DNA of 64,000 nt, taken from Bolinopsis microptera. Taxonomy: Eukaryota; Ctenophora; Tentaculata; Lobata; Bolinopsidae. The stretch covers positions 11,196,983-11,260,982 of the forward strand of contig NC_087077.1 in assembly GCF_026151205.1 (NCBI RefSeq). The letters are read 5' to 3'. The notes beneath the pieces are model-generated. The model saw only the letters and a list, made by a program, of their open reading frames with translations. It was not told the origin of the DNA and searched no databases. Of the stretch, positions 1 to 12,100 are shown piece after piece; position 1 is the first letter of the stretch, and every line of letters starts with the position of its first letter. The translations under genes and the position numbers were made by a program.

Positions 1-755
1 TACCCGCTTGACGGGTATTGCGGTTGCATACACAATAGTGACTTTAATATAACTCAACCGTACGGTTACAATAACTTATTGAACTTGATCAGAAGTAAAA
101 CTCATTATTAACCTAATTAAAATACTTCTCCGCACTATTTAATTGGGTAAATAATGTCATGATGACAAAAAGTAATCAAAATGCATCATCAAATCTTCAA
201 TATTCATTAATTTATAAAACAGTAAAAGTTCGTCTAAAAATCAAGTTAGAATACCATAAAAATAGCACGCTGGCAAATTTAGTATTGATCATTCTTTGAA
301 CATGTACTATCAGAATATTGTTAACAAAATCACGCATAAAATCATAATTCACTCAAACTTAAAAAGTCAATAATAATTTTTCACGAAGCAATTAAGATCA
401 AACAAAATCATCGGTAAAAAATGAAGAATACATCACAAAAAATTAAAGCAAAATACTGGTATATATTTCAATATTGAGTAATGAGCAAAATGAAGATTAG
501 TTCATTGGACAGTTCTGTAGCCTAGTTGTACATAATACATATTATGTAGTTAATAAATCACACAAATCAGACACCCGTATTAAAAAACATATCGTATACC
601 GGTATGTTTATTACCGGTATACTATATATGTGTTTTTTTCAATGTATACACTACACAGTATACATAAAACATGCATCTTATTTCCCGCAGTTTTTTGTTC
701 AATTTTCACATATCCATGGCCCAGCCATTCCGGTAAATCTGGTTCAGTTTCAATG
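1..755. other. 3' flank of PCYT1-like gene, no gene seen
   Basis: AT-rich sequence downstream of the PCYT1-like stop codon (stop at 756-758 on the minus strand). It presumably contains the 3' UTR of that gene. I see no open frame with recognisable content. Short open stretches on both strands at 611-830 are frame shadows over the terminal exon. Confidence 0.5.
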
Positions 756-3700
756 TTAATCTTCCGCCTTTTGTTTCTTGCTTTTACTTTCAGTTCCATC
801 TTCCTCATCCTCTTGATCACTCACATCTGAGGCAACTGGGGAGTTTTGGAGCGAGTTTTGGGGCGAGATGAAGTCCACTATTCTGTGACTCTGAAACAGA
901 TGAGAAGTTAGAGTGCGTTCTGTGCAGAGTGCGTTCTATACAGAGTGCGTTCTATGCAGAATGTATGATTGCATGTGCTATAATTGAGATTGCAAAATTA
1001 TTGTAACGACAATGGACATTGGGCTAGGTAAAGTTCAGGTTAGGGCAACGTCAAAATTAAGGCTTAATATCAAAGCATATATCGAAATGTCATTATATGA
1101 AATTTCAGGGGCTCAAAATATGTTATACAACTTCGTTCAGCATCTTTTCTATAATAACTCTAGTAGCATGATAGTCGACATGATTTAAATCACTATTTAT
1201 CTGAGTTATGGTCCGAAAGAGGATAAATTATATAATCACATCAAAAATATGAGGTGATACTGATTCGATGACATCATGAAAATTGAATAGTAGAATCATA
1301 ATATAAATCGTACGATTCTTTCCCAGAGAGGATAGCAGTTAGTATTACATACAAATTCAACGGATTCGTAGTAGGACTAAGTAAGAACTTAGCAAAATAT
1401 TAAATTACAGCAATCTGAGTACTTACAATGGGCTCGTAGAAATACTCCATAAAATCCGCGATATAACCGTTAATAGCTTTATGAACTCCTTCTACCCTTC
1501 TCCTCACCTCCAACCGCTTCTCCTGTAGAACAGAAAATGATTAAATAAATAAAATAATTATTCGGATTTTAACAACTAATCGAGAATGCAGGATTTAGTT
1601 CTGTAACGGATACTTAAGACTTTTTGCATATTATCTTTACTTTAATATAGAAATCTCGAACTACTGCAAAAGAAGTTTTTTCCTTGTCAGAGTGTCGACC
1701 AAAAATTAAGGAGCACCTTCAGAAATGTAATTCCAAGATCATGGCGGGAGTACCCACGTTCCAGATTCCTCTGGAGATATTTGTCATACTCAGCAATAAT
1801 CCGAGTAATGTAGTCGGACGTTGAGACTGAGTTTGTTCTGATAACCGGCAGAAACATACCTGGTATTTCAAAGAGTTTAACTTTCAACTCTGATAAGAGT
1901 GGTTAAATGGTCGTCAGACTGGAAAGTTAAGCGATAACCATAACTTTGTAATTATAATACAAAATTTGTATTGTGTTTAAATTTGATCAAACTTGAAATA
2001 TGATCCATGACATTACGTGTGCACTGTATCATATTATATTGTATTGTACGTGTTATAAGTTTGAGTGATGACTTGTATGATATATACTATTATATATATA
2101 TTATATTATCATCAATGAGAATACCAAAGAACTATATTTCTAAAAGATGGATGCACGTGGTTAGATTATTTAATCATAAATTGTATTTCATAGGGGGGGG
2201 TGTCATGTCCGTCTATGTCCGCCTATGTCCTGTCCTTTTTGGATTCTATGAGACAACGGACGTGTTTTTTGGGACATTGGCGGACACGGACGGACATTGG
2301 CGGACTCGGACGGACATTGGCGGACTCGGACGGACATTGGCGGACTCTGACGGACATTGGCGGACCCGGACGGACATTGGCGGACTTGGATGGACATTGG
2401 TGGACATTAGCGGACATTGGTGGACATTAGCGGACAAACATTTTGAGGACTGAAGAGTACTGAAGAGTACTGAAGAGTACTGAAGAGTACTGAGGAGGAT
2501 GGCTGAGAAGGATGGCTGAGGAGGATGGCTGAGGAGGATGACTGAGCGGGATGACTGAGGAGGATGACTGAGAGGGAGGAGAAGGATCAGGAAGAACCAG
2601 GAGGAGGAGGACCCAGAAGGAGGACCGAGGAGGAGGAGGAGAACTGAGGAGGATGACTGAGGAGGAGAAGGACTCAGGAGGAGGACTGAGGAGGACTGAG
2701 AAGGAGGAGGACTGAGGAGGATGGCTGAGGAGGATGGCTGAGGAGGATGACTGAGAGGGAGGAGGAGGAGGAAGAGGAGGAAGAGGACTGAGGAGGAGGA
2801 GGAGAAGGACTGAGGAGGAGAAGGAGGACCCAGGAGGAGGAGGACCCAGGAGGAGGACCCAGGAAAAGGCCCCAGGAGGAGGAGGAGGACTGGGGAGGAG
2901 GAGAACTGTTGAGGACTGATGAGGAGGACTGAGGACGAGGAGGAGGAGTAGGAGGAGGACTGAGGAGGGGAGGAGGAAGAGGACTGGGGAGGATCAGGAA
3001 GACCCAGGAGGACCCAGGAGGAGGAGGAGGACCCACTACCCAGGAGGAGGAGGAGGACTGAAGAGGACTGAGGAGGAGGACTGACGATGACTGAGAAGGA
3101 GGAGGAATGAGGAGTACTGAGGAGGATGGCTGAGGAGGATGGCTGGGGAGGATGGCTGAGGAGGATGACTGAGGAGGATGACTGAGAGGGAGGAGGAGGA
3201 GGACTCTGGAGGAGGACTCAGAAGGAAGAGGAGGAGGACTCAGGAGGAGGACTCAGGAGGAGGACTGATGAGAAGGATGAGGAGGAGGACCCAGGAGGAG
3301 GACTGAGGACCGAGGAGGAAGAGGTGGAGGATGAAGAGGAGGAGGAGGACCCAGGAGGAGGAGGACTGAGGAGGAGGACTGAGGAGGAGAAGGAGGACCA
3401 AGGAGGAGGACTGGGGAGGAGGAGAACTGTTGAGGACTGATGAGGAGGACTGAGGAGGAGGAGTAGGAGGAGGACTGAGGAGGGGAGGAGGAAGAGGACT
3501 GGGGAGGATCAGGAAGACCCAGGAGGACCCAGGAGGAGGAGGAGGACCCAGGAGGAGGAGGAGGACTGAGGAGGACTGAGGAGGACTGAGGAGGAGGACT
3601 GACGATGACTGAGAAGGAGGAGGACTGAGGAGTACTGAGGAGGATGGCTGAAGAGGATGGCTGGGGAGGATGGCTGAGGAGGATGACTGAGGAGGATGAC

Positions 3701-6700
3701 TGAGAGGGAGGAGGAGGAGGACTCAGGAGGAGGACTCAGAAGGAAGAGGAGGAGGACTCAGGAGGAGGACTCAGGAGGAGGACTTAGGAGAAATGAGAAG
3801 GAGGACTGAGGAGAACTGAGGAGGAGGAGGAGGAGGAGGACTGAATAGGGGGAGGAGAAGGAGGGGGACTGGGAGAGGACTGGGGAGGAGGAGGACTGAT
3901 GAGAAGGATGAGGAGGAGGACCCAGGAGGAGGAGGACTGAGGACCGAGGAGGAAGAGGTGGAGGATAAAGAGGAGGAGGAGGACCCAGGAGGAGGAGGAC
4001 TGAGGAGGAGGACTGAGGAGGATGGCTGAGGAGGATGACTGAGAGGGAAGAGAAGGAGGAGGAGGAGGAGGACTCAGGAGGAGGAGGAGGACTCAGGAGG
4101 ACTGAGAAGGAGGAGGAGGAGGAGGAGGACTGAATAGGAGGAGGAGGAGGGGGACTGGGGGAGGACTGAGGAGGAGGATGGAGGACTGAGGAGAAGGATG
4201 AGGAGGAGGACTGAGGAGGACTGAGGACTGAGGAGGAAGAGGAAGAGGACTGGGGAGGATCAGGAAGACCCAGGAGGACCCAGGAGGAGGAGGAGGACCC
4301 AGGAGGAGGAGGAGGACTGAAGAAGACTGAGGAGGAGGACTGACGATGACTGAGAAGGAGGAGGACTGAGGAGTACTGAGGAGGATGGCTGAGGAGGATG
4401 GCTGGGGAGGATGGCAGAGGAGGATGACTGAGGAGGATGACTGAGAGGGAGGAGGAGGAGGACTCAGGAGGAGGACTCAGAAGGAAGAGGAGGAGGACTC
4501 AGGAGGAGAACTCAGGAGGAGGACTGATGAGAAGGATGAGGAGGAGGACCCAGGAGGAGGAGGACTGAGGACCGAGGAGGAAGAGGTGGAGGATGAAGAG
4601 GAGGAGGAGGACCCAGGAGGAGGAGGACTGAGGAGGAGGACTGAGGACCGAGGAGGAAGAGGTGGAGGATGAAGAGGAGGAGGAAGACCCAGGAGGAGGA
4701 GGACTGAGGAGTGAGGACCGAGGAGGAAGAAGTGGAGGATGAAGAGGAGGAGGAGGACCCAGGAGGAGGAGGACTGAGGAGGAGGACTGAGGAGGAGAAG
4801 GAGGACCCAGGAGGAGGAGGACTGGGGAGGAGGAGAACTGTTGAGGACTGATGAGGAGGACTGAGGACGAGGAGGAGGAGTAGGAGGAGGACTGAGGAGG
4901 GGAGGAGGAAGAGGACTGGGGAGGATCAGGAAGACCCAGGAGGACCCAGGAGGAGGAGGAGGACCCATGAGGAGGAGGAGGACTGAGGAGGACTGAGGAG
5001 GACTGAGGAGAAGGACTGACGATGACTGAGAAGGAGGAGTACTGAGGAGGATGGCTGAAGAGGATGGCTGGGGAGGATGGCTGAGGAGGATGACTGAGGA
5101 GGATGACTGAGAGGGAGGAGGAGGAGGACTCAGGAGGAGGACTCAGAAGGAAGATGAGGAGGACTCAGGAGGAGGACTCAGGAGGAGGACTTAGGAGAAA
5201 TGAGAAGGAGGACTGAGGAGAACTGAGGAGGAGGAGGAGGAGGAGGACTGAATAGGAGGAGGAGAAGGAGGGGGACTGGGAGAGGACTGGGGAGGAGGAG
5301 GACTGATGAGAAGGATGAGGAGGAGGACCCAGGAGGAGGAGGACTGAGGACCGAGGAGGAAGAGGTGGAGGATGAAGAGGAGGAGGAGGACCCAGGAGGA
5401 GGAGGACTGATGAGGAGGACTGAGGAGGATGGCTGAGGAGGATGACTGAGAGGGAAGAGGAGGAGGAGGAGGAGGAGGACTCAGGAGGAGGAGGAGGACT
5501 CAGGAGGACTGAGAAGGAGGAGGAGGAGGAGGAGGAGGACTGAATAGGAGGAGGAGGAGGGGGACTGGGGGAGGACTGAGGAGGAGGATGGAGGACTGAG
5601 GAGAAGGATGAGGAGGAGGACTGAGGAGGACTGAGGACTGAGGAGGAAGAGGAGGAGGATGAAGAGGAGGAGGAGGACCCAGGAGGAGGACTCAGGAGGA
5701 GGAGGACTCAGGAGGAGAAGGACTGTTGAGGACTGATGAGGAGGACTGAGGACGAGGAGGAAGAGTAGGAGGACTGAGGAGGGGAGGAGGAAGAGGACTG
5801 AGGAAGATCAGGAAGACCCAGGGGGAGGAGGAGGAAGAGTAGGAGGAGGAAGCATCTAAATGTTATTTCCATTTTTGTCCGTTTTTGTCCATTTTTGTCC
5901 GTTTTTGTCCGCTCTATTTTTTGTCCGTTTTGAAAATATAGGGTACCGAACGGACAAAAAACATGATCCCCCTATAACAGCAAAAATTGAACATTTTATT
6001 TAGCAATTTAGGTGTCCATTAATGTCCGCCTATGTCCGTCTATGTCCGCCTATGTCCGTCTATGTCCGCCTATGTCCGCCTATGTCCGCCTATGTCCGTC
6101 TATGTCCGCCTATGTCCGCCTATGTCCTGTCCTTTTTGGATTCTATGAGACAAGCGGACATAGACGGACGTGACACCCCCCCCCTTCATATTAGTGGAAA
6201 TATGATAGGTCTGTACTCTGTAGAGATAGTTGAGTGGTGACCCGTATTCATGGATAATCATGTTCAACCAACCATAACAAGTTAAACTTGGATATATTGA
6301 TAATGGTTTATGAACTTTACCTAACCTGCATCTTTAATTGGTTTGTAGATGTCAGGATTGTCCCCCATTGGGTAAGGTGCATCGTTCTGTACTACGAAAT
6401 CGATCTGAAATGGGAATACATTTGGTAGAAGGAGGCTTCATGATCATAGTTTCTTGGATTTCCGCCAAACAAAAAGTCTGCCGAGTGCCACCTGTTGTTA
6501 GATTAGTTTTCCAAGGCTTAATGATATTTGATCTGCATTTGAAATACAGCCAATTGCACGTCAGTTCCACTACCGTTTCATAAATTCCATCCGAGATAAG
6601 AGTCTGATCTCAGACATGTAATCTTGGAATGCAATGATAAATAAAATATTTGGCATCAGCCACAATGTTTCAGACTTCAAAAGTGCCAAAAAAGTTACAT

Positions 6701-7535
6701 TTTTTTAAAACCCTAATATTCTAAAAATATTCTTTGTATTTAAACCTGGAAACAAGTAACTTACATTGTGTTCGTGAAGGAACTCCTTGTTAATACACCA
6801 AGGTGCAGGACAGATGACCTCGTCCACGTACCTGCACTGTCTCACACTCTCACATCTCTCTTCCTCCGTCATCACAGTCTGTCCTTTCAACTCAAGAGTT
6901 GTAGACCCTGCAGAAACTGCAAACCAAACACAATTATTTGTCGTTTAATTAAACAGTGTGTTTGTTTGAAGTCTAAACTTGATATTTTATTCTGTTATTT
7001 AAATATTTCATCAGACCAAAAAGGGACTGTATATATAAGATTATTAACAAAAATAAATTCTTACCACCAGCTATAACGTAAGTGTTGGGGAACATGTTTT
7101 TTGCCTGCATGATGTACCGGGCATGTCCAAAATGAAACATATCAAATACTCCATCGACATAGACTCTTATTTGATCTTTCCCTGTATTAGACATTTTATT
7201 GTTAACCTAGGCATTTAGGAAACTAATTGAAAAACAATATCACAATTGGATTAATTAGAATACCATTTTTAGCTATAATTTGTCACCCACTATCATTATT
7301 TGTCCAATTTTCAAACCACTCTGGCAGTGTATGAATCAATTTTTTCGTGAAAATATGTCTAATAAACAATTTTATCAGAATGTTCTCCCTCCCCTCTCCA
7401 ATTAACATTGAATTTTATTATCTTACCTTTAATATGTTTGTACTTAGTACGGTCTGCAGGATTGATATACATTCCATATTTGTTGCTGTATTCTTGTACA
7501 CTTTCTCCTAGCTGGACAGCTGGAAGTCTGTTGCC
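756..7535 (-). CDS. PCYT1: choline-phosphate cytidylyltransferase (PCYT1-like), multi-exon, 5' end not found
   Basis: This enzyme makes CDP-choline from CTP and phosphocholine, the rate-limiting step of the Kennedy pathway to phosphatidylcholine. Exons in transcript order: 7427-7535, 7065-7181, 6765-6916, 6326-6404, 1717-1859, 1427-1522, 756-890. All have GT..AG boundaries and the phases join exactly, giving about 276 codons plus an unseen 5' exon. The nucleotidyltransferase core is clear: [16 protein letters not shown] carries the HxGH motif, followed by NTYVIAG, RCRYVDEV-like sequence (QCRYVDEV), and IDFV. The second signature reads RTNSVSTS where most family members have RTEGISTS. The membrane-binding helix region (32 residues in exon 1427-1522) is much shorter than in vertebrate PCYT1, and the tail is acidic and Ser-rich, ending SKKQKAED. 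The 7427-7535 exon is less certain: it is supported by splice sites and phase, but its sequence is unlike vertebrate N-termini. Alternatively, translation could start at the ATG at 7192-7194. Confidence 0.9.
2265..2450. repeat. GGACATTGGCGGAC minisatellite, left part of element T
   Basis: About eight tandem copies of a roughly 20-bp unit (GGACATTGGCGGACTCGGAC and variants) immediately inside the left terminus. Every frame is open because the unit length and sequence lack stops, so the ORFs called here on both strands are not genes. Confidence 0.85.
2450..5850. repeat. 3.4-kb GGA-rich polypurine minisatellite
   Basis: The plus strand is almost wholly GAGGA/GGAGGACTGA-type repeats, with CCCAGGAGG and GATGGCTGAGGAG variants. 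There is higher-order structure: the block around 3600-4240 recurs around 5030-5660, and the block around 3060-3300 recurs around 4320-4540. In the PCYT1 pre-mRNA (minus strand) this is a long UCC-type polypyrimidine tract. Minus-strand frames at 2674-3036 and 4477-4968 are Ser/Pro-only artefacts of the repeat. Confidence 0.95.
5870..6125. repeat. GTCCGTTTTT and TATGTCCGCC short tandem repeats, right part of element T
   Basis: First about six GTCC(G/A)TTTTT units (5876-5930). Then, after about 80 bp, a run of about a dozen 10-bp TATGTCCGCC/TATGTCCGTC units (6012-6125), leading into the right inverted terminus. The same 10-bp unit appears twice at the left terminus. Confidence 0.85.
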
Positions 7536-10397
7536 CTGCAGAAGAGGGTTAGTGAGTCGCAACGTGAGCTTCACAACACATCTAAAGAAATTGTAAGCAC
7601 TACGCAGCACTCCATTAATGTTGCTGAATGTTATATCACGTGCTGAATATATCATGACAGGATCTATATTCATGCTTTTAAAAATTTTTTTCCCTGCTCT
7701 TGCCGAAGGCAAAAAGATCGTAGGGAATAAGTAATCGGGTTTGGATATATGAGGTGGCCCGACGGTCCTACGGTGATGACAAAAGTCTGCTCCTTCGCAA
7801 TATAGACCACTCCCCTATAATTATGTGTATAAAAGGAGTCTATTTTGCGCGCGCGACGCCTGTTATGTGTTAATTAATTACAGGCATAGCAACCAGTTTT
7901 TGGTGCTTGACGACTGTTACACAGGTTTCCATCGGGTTACAATTCACTCTTATTCATTAATATAATAATATAATGACTAATATAGCATATTAATCATCAG
8001 AGCGGATCAATCATCAATGTAAATGTTATTTTGGTGAAACAAGCTTAATAAATTACCAAGTGATAAAATTCAGCAAGTCGAAACAAATTAAATTATGATA
8101 TCAGCTGATAAACTCGTTGCTGATTACTTAACAGTTGATCGACACTTAATGGTAAAAAGCGAAAACATAGTTGACAAAAGATGTTACTTTACATTTACAT
8201 TCAAGGAGCAACTAAGATCAAGATTGCGGTATGCTTTTAAAGAATCCTATATAAAATCAAAGGCTCGATAGTCGATAGTTGATGGTGCTGTAGATGTAAG
8301 CATCAAACAGAATAGTTGATTACAGTCAATAAAGTTGGCATACGATGCAATATTATGACGTGACATGATACGCATCGTTAACACGAAACAAAACCGCGCA
8401 AAAATGAAATGAGCTACAACCAAACCACATACAGATCGACGGCGACACTTCAGATGCGCGCAGAATTTTACAAGTTCTGCACGCCTAATATAATATAAAC
8501 GATTATCACGTGCGCCAAACACCACTCTGGGATTGGGGATACAATAAAGTAGAACAATTACATTGTAGGCAGTAGGGAAATTTGATCGTGCGTGGTGTTA
8601 CCGCGGCGAAATTCTTGTTCTACAAAGTTACTATAACGGAAGCATGATTCTAGTTGAAAAGTTATGAGAATTAAGAACCTTGGACACTAACCTCCTGGAC
8701 AACGTTTAAATCAGCACACATTTTGAGCAGAGTTTAGGATCCTTCAGAACCAGTTCAGTCAATGAAACTCTGTTGGCCAAGGGTATGCTACTAGCTAGAA
8801 ATCAAAATGACATTATAGCCAAAAATTCTTGCTTCCTCAGAAAAGAATTCGAAAAAAACTCATCAATCATGTATCATTAGTGAAACAAATTTCAGTGAAA
8901 CAAATTTAAAATTTTATCCTTTATTTTACAATCATAATATAATAATATTTATAAGCCTCCGTTTTGAAAGTAAATTTTAATATATCCACATTTCTATTTC
9001 AAATTCAATTTTATAAGTCAATAACTGGCCGCCAAAGCCGCGCATTCATGAAAACAGGATTAACTTGTTTATAGTTATACAACAAATAGAAGTAAATTTA
9101 AAACTATCCGTGGTTTTTAGAATAAATTACAATCTTACCTAAATCCAAAGCCAGCTTTGTAAAATTTACTATATTAGATCATAATATATCGTCAATTCTA
9201 AATTTTACAATATACAACATTTCATTAATTTATAAACAAGCGTACTCCAGCCCCTATACGCCGCGCATCCATCCAAAGTATTATTTTATACTTTTTGCTT
9301 TCTAATAAATATCGTGTCAATGTGTATGTCCAAATGTTCATGTTTTGTGTAAACTGAATCCAATTGAAACTAGTGACAAGGATAAGGACCCAAGTGCCTG
9401 TACGGCTTTTTCGGACCCCTGTGGACCACTATTCTTGAAATCGCTCTACAACTATTGAACATTTATAACTGTTATATAATATATAACATCATTTGACAAT
9501 TATTATCATTAATCTACAATCTAACTGTCTTGCTGAGGGGGAGGAGTAAACGCTTCACATTAAAATACTTACGACATACAAAATCTAAAACCATATATAT
9601 ATAAATAAATCTATTTCGTTGTAATATCTTCACATTTGCTTTATCTTAATACTATAATGAAGTACAGTAGGATACATGTTTAGAGAAAGAAAGGTTGGTC
9701 CGATTATTAACAAAAGTTAAATTGTCTTCAGACAACATTTGACTGCACTTTCTTTGATGTAAGGGTATCCCATCCGTATGCCATATAAAATGTTACCGCG
9801 AGTCTTCCTGCCTTTTATGCAAGGAACAAAAATGGGAAAAAAGAGTCCTGTACTAAGATAGAGTACTGGAAACCCCTTGTCTAGTTGTCTTCTTGATAAC
9901 AAGAGGCTCACGACCAAGCTGCACCATGATCATTAAGCGGGTAGCAGTCAGAATATTAGATAAAAGAGGTAAGGAATGTGCTCACATGATAGGCTTCATA
10001 TGAATAAGACTAATTGTTTCTCTCTACTTCAATGCGTTTTCATAACTGTTCGAAGAGTCAGTGGAAAAGCTGTCAAAGAAACTCATGTGGGATTCATCCA
10101 ATTCAATTTCATTTCATCGTGCGAATCATATGACTGTTGACATTTATTCTCGGTATTGTAGCTTAAACATTTCAGGCAACACTCGATAAATGAACATATT
10201 ATTGAAATTGCAAATAATATAGGTAGCAATGGACCATTTCTGTTACCTGCGTATTGAGCTCTGCCAATTGCATAACTTGATTTGCAGATTTAATGTATCA
10301 TTTTATATTAAATATTATTTTCTTTTCTTTGGTTGCTAGGTGGACGACGTAGTGACTGGATTGACTATTTGTGATGTTGAAGAAGAAGCGAGGAAAC
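7536..10397. other. gene-free upstream region of PCYT1-like gene
   Basis: No conserved coding frame was recognised. It should contain the missing 5' exon or the promoter of the PCYT1-like gene, but I could not locate either. Minus-strand frames at 7536-7712, 8247-8525 and 9717-9917 have no recognisable content. Confidence 0.4.
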
Positions 10398-10406
10398 CAA
10401 TTATGT

Positions 10407-10476
10407 TACTGGGCGGCGCTCAGCCTGTCGTTCTGCCGAATCTTTATGAACATAATAGCCTGGGGTCCCCAGGTAA
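10407..10476. mobile_element. 70-bp minimal Mutator-like element with 9-bp target duplication
   Basis: Starts TTACTGGGCGGCGCTCAG and ends CCTGGGGTCCCCAGGTAA. It is flanked by perfect CCAATTATG copies at 10398-10406 and 10477-10485. Ends are imperfect inverted repeats (TTAC(C)TGGG). There is nothing between the two termini. The 9-bp duplication suggests the Mutator-like class. Confidence 0.8.
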
Positions 10477-10893
10477 CCAATTATGATAATAGTAAAAAAG
10501 GATAATTAAATGAATATCTTGGGTCTAGTAATGGGTTAAATATAATCACCGGGTCTAGTAATTGTTCAAGAGAGCTCTCTGGCAGTTACGAAACTCGAGA
10601 GACTGTGGGATACTGAAGGGAAAGGAAGCAGTTCTAACGAGCGCTTCTCAAACACAAGGATATATCTTGTGAACTTGGCTAGTATATATATGAAACATTT
10701 GACATGGAGTTGTAGAGTGAGATATGTGCCCCGCCTGGCTAAAGTAGTGGATGTCCTTGCTTTACGGCAAGTTAAACAAGGAACTGAAACTACTGGGTTC
10801 CACACAGACTCAACTCTGCACCCATGTCAATATGTTCATTATATGCAAGCCTCTTGATTTATAATCCCTATACTAATTTTTAAATGTTGAGCC

Positions 10894-10990
10894 TTACTGG
10901 GTGGCGATCAGCCCAGTGGTGTAACGAAGGGCCCCTTCTATTCGAATCGGCGGTTGTTTATAAACATGATAGCCTGAGGTCCCCAGGTAA
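10894..10990. mobile_element. short Mutator-like element, same family
   Basis: Starts TTACTGGGTGGCGATCAG and ends CCTGAGGTCCCCAGGTAA, matching the 70-bp copy at 10407-10476 with a slightly longer middle. The right flank passes straight into a hairpin-element copy, so a target duplication is not preserved. Confidence 0.6.
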
Positions 10991-11079
10991 GTGATACTTG
11001 TAAAATGTTTGTTTCAAATATTAGGACCGTCGACGAGTCCAACTCGACGCGCGTCATGGTAGGTAAAATAAACCTACAA
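10990..11079 (+). mobile_element. hairpin element, copy 1 (5' end damaged)
   Basis: About 90 bp with the conserved core GTCGACGAGTCCAACTCG and the 3' block GTAGGT...AACCTACAA. The 5' end reads GTGATACTTG instead of CGGGTGATACTCG. See the copies at 11416, 17983, 40887 and 50224. Confidence 0.65.
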
Positions 11080-11415
11080 CAGAAGAAAAGTTATTTTCAA
11101 AAAATTTAAATTAAAAATTGTGGATGAAATTTTAAGTTTGGATTTAAAAATTTGAAATTATTATTTATAAACCTTTTACGAAACGAAACGAAACACAATA
11201 TTTACTACCCCGCTCGTATGCGACAAAGATATTGCATAAAATATACCTTAATAATTTACACAATACGGTGCCCATATCTGAGCGGCTCTCCACAAAAACT
11301 TTCTCTCCTCCTCAGAACAGAAAGTTTTTTTAAAATATATAAACTGGGATCTCATAAAAATTTAAGAACCAATGTACTTTATTTGACAATAAAAGATAAA
11401 AAATTGAGTCACACC

Positions 11416-11508
11416 TAAGGTTTATAAACTACCAAGACGTGCGCCGAGTTAGACTCGTCGACAGTCTTATATAATTAGAACAAAAAATTTACGAGTACCA
11501 CCCGTTAA
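11416..11508 (-). mobile_element. hairpin element, copy 2
   Basis: A 93-bp copy in minus orientation starting TTAACGGGTGGTACTCG. It is flanked by GTCACACC (11408-11415) and GTCACACA (11509-11516), a 7/8 match read as an 8-bp target duplication. Hairpins CGGGT-GGT-ACTCG and CGAGT-CTA-ACTCG are kept. Confidence 0.75.
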
Positions 11509-12100
11509 GTCACACACAAGAAAAACTTCATGATTATGCATCGTTCACTATGATATATTGTCCTCACAACAAATAATACCACTTCTGATATAATATCGGA
11601 TCTGCTCACTCAGTTTCAGGTTTTTCGATTTTGATAAAATCTGATGTACAGTATTCGAATTTGATAACCAATAACAAGATTTTGACAGGTCTGGTCTTGT
11701 CAGCTGATTTCCTTCCAATCCTTACAGCTTCGAAGTGTGGTTTCACTTCAATCTGTTCAAACAGTTCGTCTACTTTGTCTGATAGTTTCTCTTCATCTGT
11801 CTCCTTTAAACCAAAAATGAGAACATTCCTGCTGCGATACTTTTCTGACACAGCCTTCTTCAAAACTTTTTTCAGGCTCTCCTCCGTTATTGTAGTGTTC
11901 GACGAGGCTTTTAACACAGCTTGACTGTATGACTTGATCTCAGCTTGAACAGTGTCATGAACAGCAGATTTTACGGTGGTCTGAACAGATTCCAACTGAT
12001 TGGCTTTGGCTTCAAGAAGTTCCCTTTTTAGTTTGATAACCGACTCTTGTGATCGGATGAGAAAACTCTTCAATTCCTCAACATCTTTCATTGCATTCAG

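Larger units (their letters stand above)
2193..6184. mobile_element. TIR-bounded element enclosing a polypurine minisatellite (element T)
   Basis: A 3,992-bp insertion in the PCYT1 intron. It starts with eight G and ends with nine C. The terminal inverted repeats are about 30 bp and read G-run, TGTCA, then T or C, then GTCCGTCTATGTCCGC. It is flanked by direct TTCATA copies at 2187-2192 and 6185-6190, read as a 6-bp target duplication. A roughly 40-bp subterminal block (TCCTGTCCTTTTTGGATTC...) occurs in direct orientation at about 2228 and 6126. No transposase is visible; the interior is tandem repeats. It is non-autonomous and I cannot assign its superfamily from the termini. Confidence 0.8.

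Noticed and set aside
2200-2453. Six overlapping open frames on both strands in the GGACATTGG array
   Set aside because: They are produced by a short stop-free tandem repeat, read in every frame on both strands.
2674-4968. Minus-strand Pro/Ser-rich 'proteins' at 2674-3036 and 4477-4968
   Set aside because: Translation of the polypurine minisatellite; no non-repeat sequence, no start context, and no conservation beyond the repeat.
7359-7712. 117-codon open frame as the real PCYT1 first exon
   Set aside because: Only the 7427-7535 part is bounded by good splice sites; the rest is open by chance and runs through a likely intron acceptor.
8247-8525. 92-codon minus-strand frame upstream of PCYT1
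   Set aside because: No domain, composition like flanking non-coding DNA, no splice support.
11416-11508. Hairpin copies at 10990 and 11416 as terminal inverted repeats of one 530-bp element
   Set aside because: The 11416 copy has its own 8-bp target duplication, and single copies occur elsewhere, so these are two separate insertions.
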